9,480 nucleotides of DNA from Chloroflexota bacterium (GTDB lineage Bacteria > Chloroflexota > Anaerolineae > J102), in the NCBI GenBank assembly GCA_013152695.1, contig JAADFV010000173.1, positions 1 through 9,480 on the forward strand, written 5' to 3'. The notes under the pieces are model-generated. The model made no database searches and was not told the DNA's origin. It worked only from the letters and a program-made list of their open reading frames with translations. A program made the translations under genes and the position numbers. Below, piece after piece: positions 7,088 to 9,480 of this stretch (its first letter is position 1; each line of letters starts with the position of its first letter).

Positions 7088-8290
7088 TTAGGAGTCCAGG
7101 GTGGTGTAAATGCTCTGATGGAGCTGATGTCGGAAGCGAACAATGCGGGCAGCATCCCGGCCGTAGTAGACACGATTGCTGAGCACAACGATGACGAGCT
7201 CACGGTCGGGGTCAACCCACAGAGAGGTGCCAGTAAAGCCGGTGTGTCCGTAGCTATGTGGGCCGGGCGCAGGCCCGACGGGACTGGTCCCCACCGCTTG
7301 TAGCAACCAACCCAACCCCCTTCGCACGCCATCCCTTGCTACTTGTTCTCGCGTCATCTCCTGCACGCTGGAAGAAGAGAGGATGTTCTTGCCTTGCCAC
7401 TGACCTTGTTGCAAGAATAATTGTCCCAAGCGTGCCACCTCTTCGGCCGGGGCAAAGAGCCCGGCATGCCCGGCTACACCCCCCAGGCTGGCAGCATTTT
7501 CATCATGAACTTCACCCCAGCAGCGGCGCCGTCGCCAGGAGCAAAACTCGGTGGGGGCGATATCGCGCAGAGAGTAGCCATAGCTGAGGGGATTGTAATG
7601 AGTATGGCTGAGCGCCAGGGGCCGGAGGAGGCTTTCCTGCAAAGCTTCTGCCAGGGTTTTCTGGCGCAGGCAGGCGATGGCCTCACCCAGGAGGATAAAA
7701 CCGAGGTCGCTGTAAACCAGGCGTTGGCCGGGAGGATAAGCAAAGCCACTTCGGTAGATGGCCTCGATGCGTCGTGCACGTTGCTCGAGGGTAACTTGCT
7801 CGGGCCTCGGTACGGGAGTCGTTTCGTCACCTTCGTGGAAAAGACTGCGCCAGGCGGCAAGACCAGAGGTATGGGTGAGGAGATGGCGAAAAGTGATACT
7901 GGCCACATCCACTCGTTGCCCGGCAAAGGCAGGCTCTGGCGGCAGCATTTTCCGGGTCAAGGGGTCCTGGCTGGGTCCAATACGATCGTTTTGATCGAAT
8001 TTCGGTAAAACTTCCTTAACTACTGTATCGAGTGTGATAACCCCAGTATCCACCAGAATCATGAAGTTGATGGCAGTAAGTATTTTCGTGAGGGATGCCA
8101 GATCGAAGAGAGTATCGACACGGGTAGGATGTCGCGAATGTTCGGGATCGAGGAAGCCGTAGGCTCGTTGAAAGCGGATATCCCCCTGCTGCAGGATATA
8201 CAAAACCGCGGCGGGAAAAACGGTTCCCACACTTTGTTGCATCAATGTATCGAAGCTAGGATGTTCGGGAAAGGTCTTCAAAAACCTCAC
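7088..8290 (-). CDS. Class C beta-lactamase-fold serine hydrolase, AmiE/YbbE-like candidate amidase
   Basis: A 400-residue serine hydrolase of the beta-lactamase/penicillin-binding fold (peptidase family S12). The nucleophile motif SLTK is at S66-K69, in the context FDLASLTK. The second motif is Y193-S-D, a variant of the usual YxN, and the third is H349-T-G in YGHTGFTGTS. LLTHTSGL (138-145) and VHDENAASLGGVAGHAGLF (about 261-279) also mark the esterase/YbbE-like branch. B. subtilis YbbE, called AmiE, removes the peptide from MurNAc and sits in that organism's muropeptide-rescue cluster. The position before anmK and murQ therefore favours an N-acetylmuramoyl-L-alanine amidase role, but esterase or D-amino-acid peptidase activity is possible. 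No signal peptide is visible, so a cytoplasmic site is inferred. The start is GTG at 8290 or, better supported by its ribosome site, TTG at 8281 (codon 4). First gene of the operon. Confidence 0.85.
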   Translation of the reverse strand: MRFLKTFPEHPSFDTLMQQSVGTVFPAAVLYILQQGDIRFQRAYGFLDPEHSRHPTRVDTLFDLASLTKILTAINFMILVDTGVITLDTVVKEVLPKFDQNDRIGPSQDPLTRKMLPPEPAFAGQRVDVASITFRHLLTHTSGLAAWRSLFHEGDETTPVPRPEQVTLEQRARRIEAIYRSGFAYPPGQRLVYSDLGFILLGEAIACLRQKTLAEALQESLLRPLALSHTHYNPLSYGYSLRDIAPTEFCSWRRRRCWGEVHDENAASLGGVAGHAGLFAPAEEVARLGQLFLQQGQWQGKNILSSSSVQEMTREQVARDGVRRGLGWLLQAVGTSPVGPAPGPHSYGHTGFTGTSLWVDPDRELVIVVLSNRVYYGRDAARIVRFRHQLHQSIYTTLDS

Positions 8291-8292
8291 CT
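8284..8292 (-). promoter_or_regulatory. SD-like sequence favouring a TTG start for the serine hydrolase
   Basis: On the - strand GAGGTGAGG precedes TTG at 8281 with ordinary spacing and matches much of the consensus AGGAGGTGA. The GTG at 8290 lies inside this sequence, and only a GAG sits directly before it. The TTG is therefore a credible real start, shortening the protein by three residues. Confidence 0.45.
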
Positions 8293-8295
8293 CAT

Positions 8296-8323
8296 TTGGT
8301 AATTATCAGGACTGTGCTATAGA
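8296..8323 (+). promoter_or_regulatory. Possible sigma-70-type promoter for the GNAT gene
   Basis: TTGGTA (8296-8301) and TATAGA (8318-8323) are separated by 16 bases and each matches 4 of 6 consensus positions. Transcription would begin at about 8329-8332, essentially on the ATG at 8332. No SD site is present before that ATG, so a leaderless mRNA is plausible. The match is modest and not tested. Confidence 0.4.
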
Positions 8324-8332
8324 CTTAGCACA
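8313..8332. promoter_or_regulatory. Inverted repeat, candidate operator in the divergent intergenic region
   Basis: TGTGCTA (8313-8319) and TAGCACA (8326-8332) form a perfect 7-base inverted repeat with a 6-base spacer. The element overlaps the possible -10 box of the GNAT gene and the first base of its start codon. It lies 22 bases upstream of the serine hydrolase GTG. A dimeric repressor bound here could block both directions. No regulator gene is in the window, and a transcript hairpin cannot be excluded. Confidence 0.45.
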
Positions 8333-8811
8333 TGACAACGCTACGGATTCGTCCCATGAAAATGGAGGATGTTTCGACTTGCGCCCGGATGATGGCGAGT
8401 ACGCCTTTGTGGATCCGCTACGGCGTCACCTTTGATAGCGCCCATCGCCGACTGCAGGAAGCGTTGGCTGCCGGCGGCGCCTTGTTCGTAGCAGAAATGT
8501 CAGAGGAAGTCGTGGGATTCGTTTGGTGCGTGGAAAGAGGAGCATTTGCGCGTAGTGGTTATATCCCTCTGATCGGTGTCCACCCTAAAACGACGAGTTA
8601 TGGTATCGGCGGAGCTTTGCTGGCGCAGGCAGAAGACTTTTTGAGCGCCAGCAGTCCAGACATTTTCTTGACCGTTTCGGATTTCAACGTCAAAGCACAG
8701 CACTTCTATCAAAAACATGGCTATCGGCAAGTGGGGGCATTGCCAGACTATGTGATCGAAGGGGTGACGGAGTTGATTTATTGGAAACGCCTGACATCAG
8801 CCTCTGCGTAG
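8332..8811 (+). CDS. GNAT family N-acetyltransferase
   Basis: A 159-residue protein, a normal length for a single-domain GCN5-related acetyltransferase that transfers acetyl from acetyl-CoA to an amine. The N-terminal strand LRIRPMKMEDV (4-14) is typical. Motif A runs from about 80 to 103 (IGVHPKTTSYGIGGALL). Its R/Q-x-x-G-x-G/A loop has threonine where arginine or glutamine is usual, so it is slightly degenerate. Motif B follows with N119 and Y126 in NVKAQHFYQKHGYRQVG (119-135). The ATG at 8332 is chosen because the match begins there; no SD site precedes it. It is divergent from the recycling operon and overlaps the downstream permease gene tail to tail by 15 bases. The acceptor substrate is unknown; a small molecule, amino sugar or protein are all possible. 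Confidence 0.85.
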   Translation: MTTLRIRPMKMEDVSTCARMMASTPLWIRYGVTFDSAHRRLQEALAAGGALFVAEMSEEVVGFVWCVERGAFARSGYIPLIGVHPKTTSYGIGGALLAQAEDFLSASSPDIFLTVSDFNVKAQHFYQKHGYRQVGALPDYVIEGVTELIYWKRLTSASA

Positions 8812-9480
8812 GCGGGGATCCAAGACATCACGTAAACCGTCGCCCAGAAGGTTGAATCCTAAAACACAAAGCATGATGGCAAGGCCGGGAAAAATAGCCA
8901 ACCAGGGGGCCAGTTCAATCATGGTACGGCTTTCGCTCAGCATATTGCCCCAGGAAGGTTCGGGGGGTTGTGAGCCCAAGCCGAGAAAGCTGAGCCCGGC
9001 CTCAGTGAGGATCGCCCAGGACAAAGCGAGGCTTACCTGAACGATGAGGGGGGCGGTGATGTTGGGAAGGATGTGCTTACGCAGAATGTAGGGACCGCGG
9101 GCGCCGAGACTGTGGGCAGCGGTGATAAATTCCATCGATTTGACCGTAAGCGTGGGACCGCGGGCGACACGGGCAAAGATGGGCATGTAGACGATGGAAA
9201 TGGCGATAATGGTATTTCTCATCCCCGGACCCAGGGCGGCGACAATAGCCAGAGCCAGCAGAATTGCCGGGAATGCGAAAAAAATGTCCATAATTCGCAT
9301 GAGGATGTTGTCAAAGTTTCCCCCAATATAGCCGGCGAGCGTCCCCAAAGCAATTCCCACCAAACTGGCCAATGAGACCGAAATGATTCCCACTTTGAGC
9401 GAGTTGGTCGCGCCACGCACCACGCGGCTGAAGGCGTCACGCCCGAAAATATCGGTGCCCATCAAATACTGCCGGCTGGG
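8797..9480 (-). CDS. Peptide-type ABC transporter permease, DppC/OppC-like (5' truncated by the window)
   Basis: The last 227 residues of an inner-membrane permease of the peptide/nickel (PepT) importer family. The frame is open to the window edge. Codons before the internal ATG at 9462 read PSRQYL and join the family hallmark MGTDIFGRDAFSRVVRG, so the true start lies outside. Hydrophobic segments are at about fragment residues 30-52, 62-86, 90-106, 146-165 and 192-212. The EAA loop, at about 119-140, has core FITAAHSLGARGPYIL and ends KHILPN. The C-terminal hallmarks FLGLGSQPPEPSWGNML and FNLLGDGLRDVLDPRLR are complete. The partner permease (DppB-like), binding protein and ATPases are not in the window and may lie to the right. 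The substrate could be di- or oligopeptides, but this family also carries nickel, sugars and other solutes. The stop overlaps the end of the convergent GNAT gene. Confidence 0.93.
   Translation of the reverse strand, partial: PSRQYLMGTDIFGRDAFSRVVRGATNSLKVGIISVSLASLVGIALGTLAGYIGGNFDNILMRIMDIFFAFPAILLALAIVAALGPGMRNTIIAISIVYMPIFARVARGPTLTVKSMEFITAAHSLGARGPYILRKHILPNITAPLIVQVSLALSWAILTEAGLSFLGLGSQPPEPSWGNMLSESRTMIELAPWLAIFPGLAIMLCVLGFNLLGDGLRDVLDPRLRRG

Noticed and set aside
7087..7332. Upstream extension of the anmK frame by 82 codons
   Set aside because: It overlaps the end of the serine hydrolase gene and its residues do not resemble an AnmK N-terminus. The family begins a few residues before GLMSGTSVDG, which fits the ATG at 7086.
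7421..8008. 195-codon open frame on the + strand inside the serine hydrolase gene
   Set aside because: Antisense to a gene with three catalytic motifs; no similarity or credible ribosome site was seen.
7088..8290. Calling the serine hydrolase an antibiotic-resistance beta-lactamase (AmpC)
   Set aside because: It lacks a signal peptide, has YSD and HTG in place of the AmpC YxN and KTG motifs, and sits in a recycling operon.
1..9480. CRISPR arrays, tRNA or rRNA genes, insertion sequences, direct repeats or phage modules
   Set aside because: No repeated units, transposase-like frames, RNA gene signatures or target duplications were seen; almost all bases are coding.

Overview
The window is an ordinary-looking bacterial chromosome segment with dense coding and moderate GC (mid-50s by eye; not computed). 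Genes have good Shine-Dalgarno (SD) sites and some GTG/TTG starts. No RNA genes, insertion sequences, phage genes or CRISPR arrays were seen. The mix of an AglEFG-like sugar ABC transporter, an anhydro-MurNAc kinase next to a MurNAc-6-P etherase, and a Dpp/Opp-type permease would fit a member of the Chloroflexota (Anaerolineae/Caldilineae-like). That placement is an inference from gene content and protein style, not a demonstrated assignment.

Left block (1-2649, + strand): the 3' end of a sugar-binding lipoprotein gene, then two MalF/MalG-type (AglF/AglG-like) permease genes. A hairpin sits between the binding protein and the first permease. The two permease genes overlap by one base (TAATG). 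A terminator-like hairpin with a T-rich tail closes the block at about 2700-2738. No ATPase gene follows, so the transporter probably uses an ATPase encoded elsewhere.

Central block (2737-8290, - strand): five tightly packed genes, read right to left. They encode a class C beta-lactamase-fold serine hydrolase (AmiE/YbbE-like candidate), AnmK, MurQ, an L-Ala-D/L-Glu-type dipeptide epimerase, and a 12-segment MFS transporter. Gaps are 1, 3, -4 and 22 bases, so this is almost certainly one operon. Three products belong to known cell-wall recycling steps. AnmK makes MurNAc-6-P from anhydro-MurNAc, MurQ converts that to GlcNAc-6-P plus D-lactate, and the epimerase converts the stem dipeptide L-Ala-D-Glu to L-Ala-L-Glu. 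The hydrolase could detach the peptide from the sugar and the MFS protein could be the importer; both of these roles are inference. The serine hydrolase lacks a visible signal peptide, which suggests a cytoplasmic step.

Right block (8291-9480): a 41-base divergent intergenic region holds a 7-base inverted repeat that overlaps a possible -10 box and the start of a GNAT acetyltransferase gene (+ strand), which may be leaderless. The GNAT gene overlaps by 15 bases, tail to tail, with a 5'-truncated DppC/OppC-type permease gene (- strand) that runs off the right edge. A peptide transporter beside a muropeptide catabolic operon suggests, but does not prove, a shared purpose.
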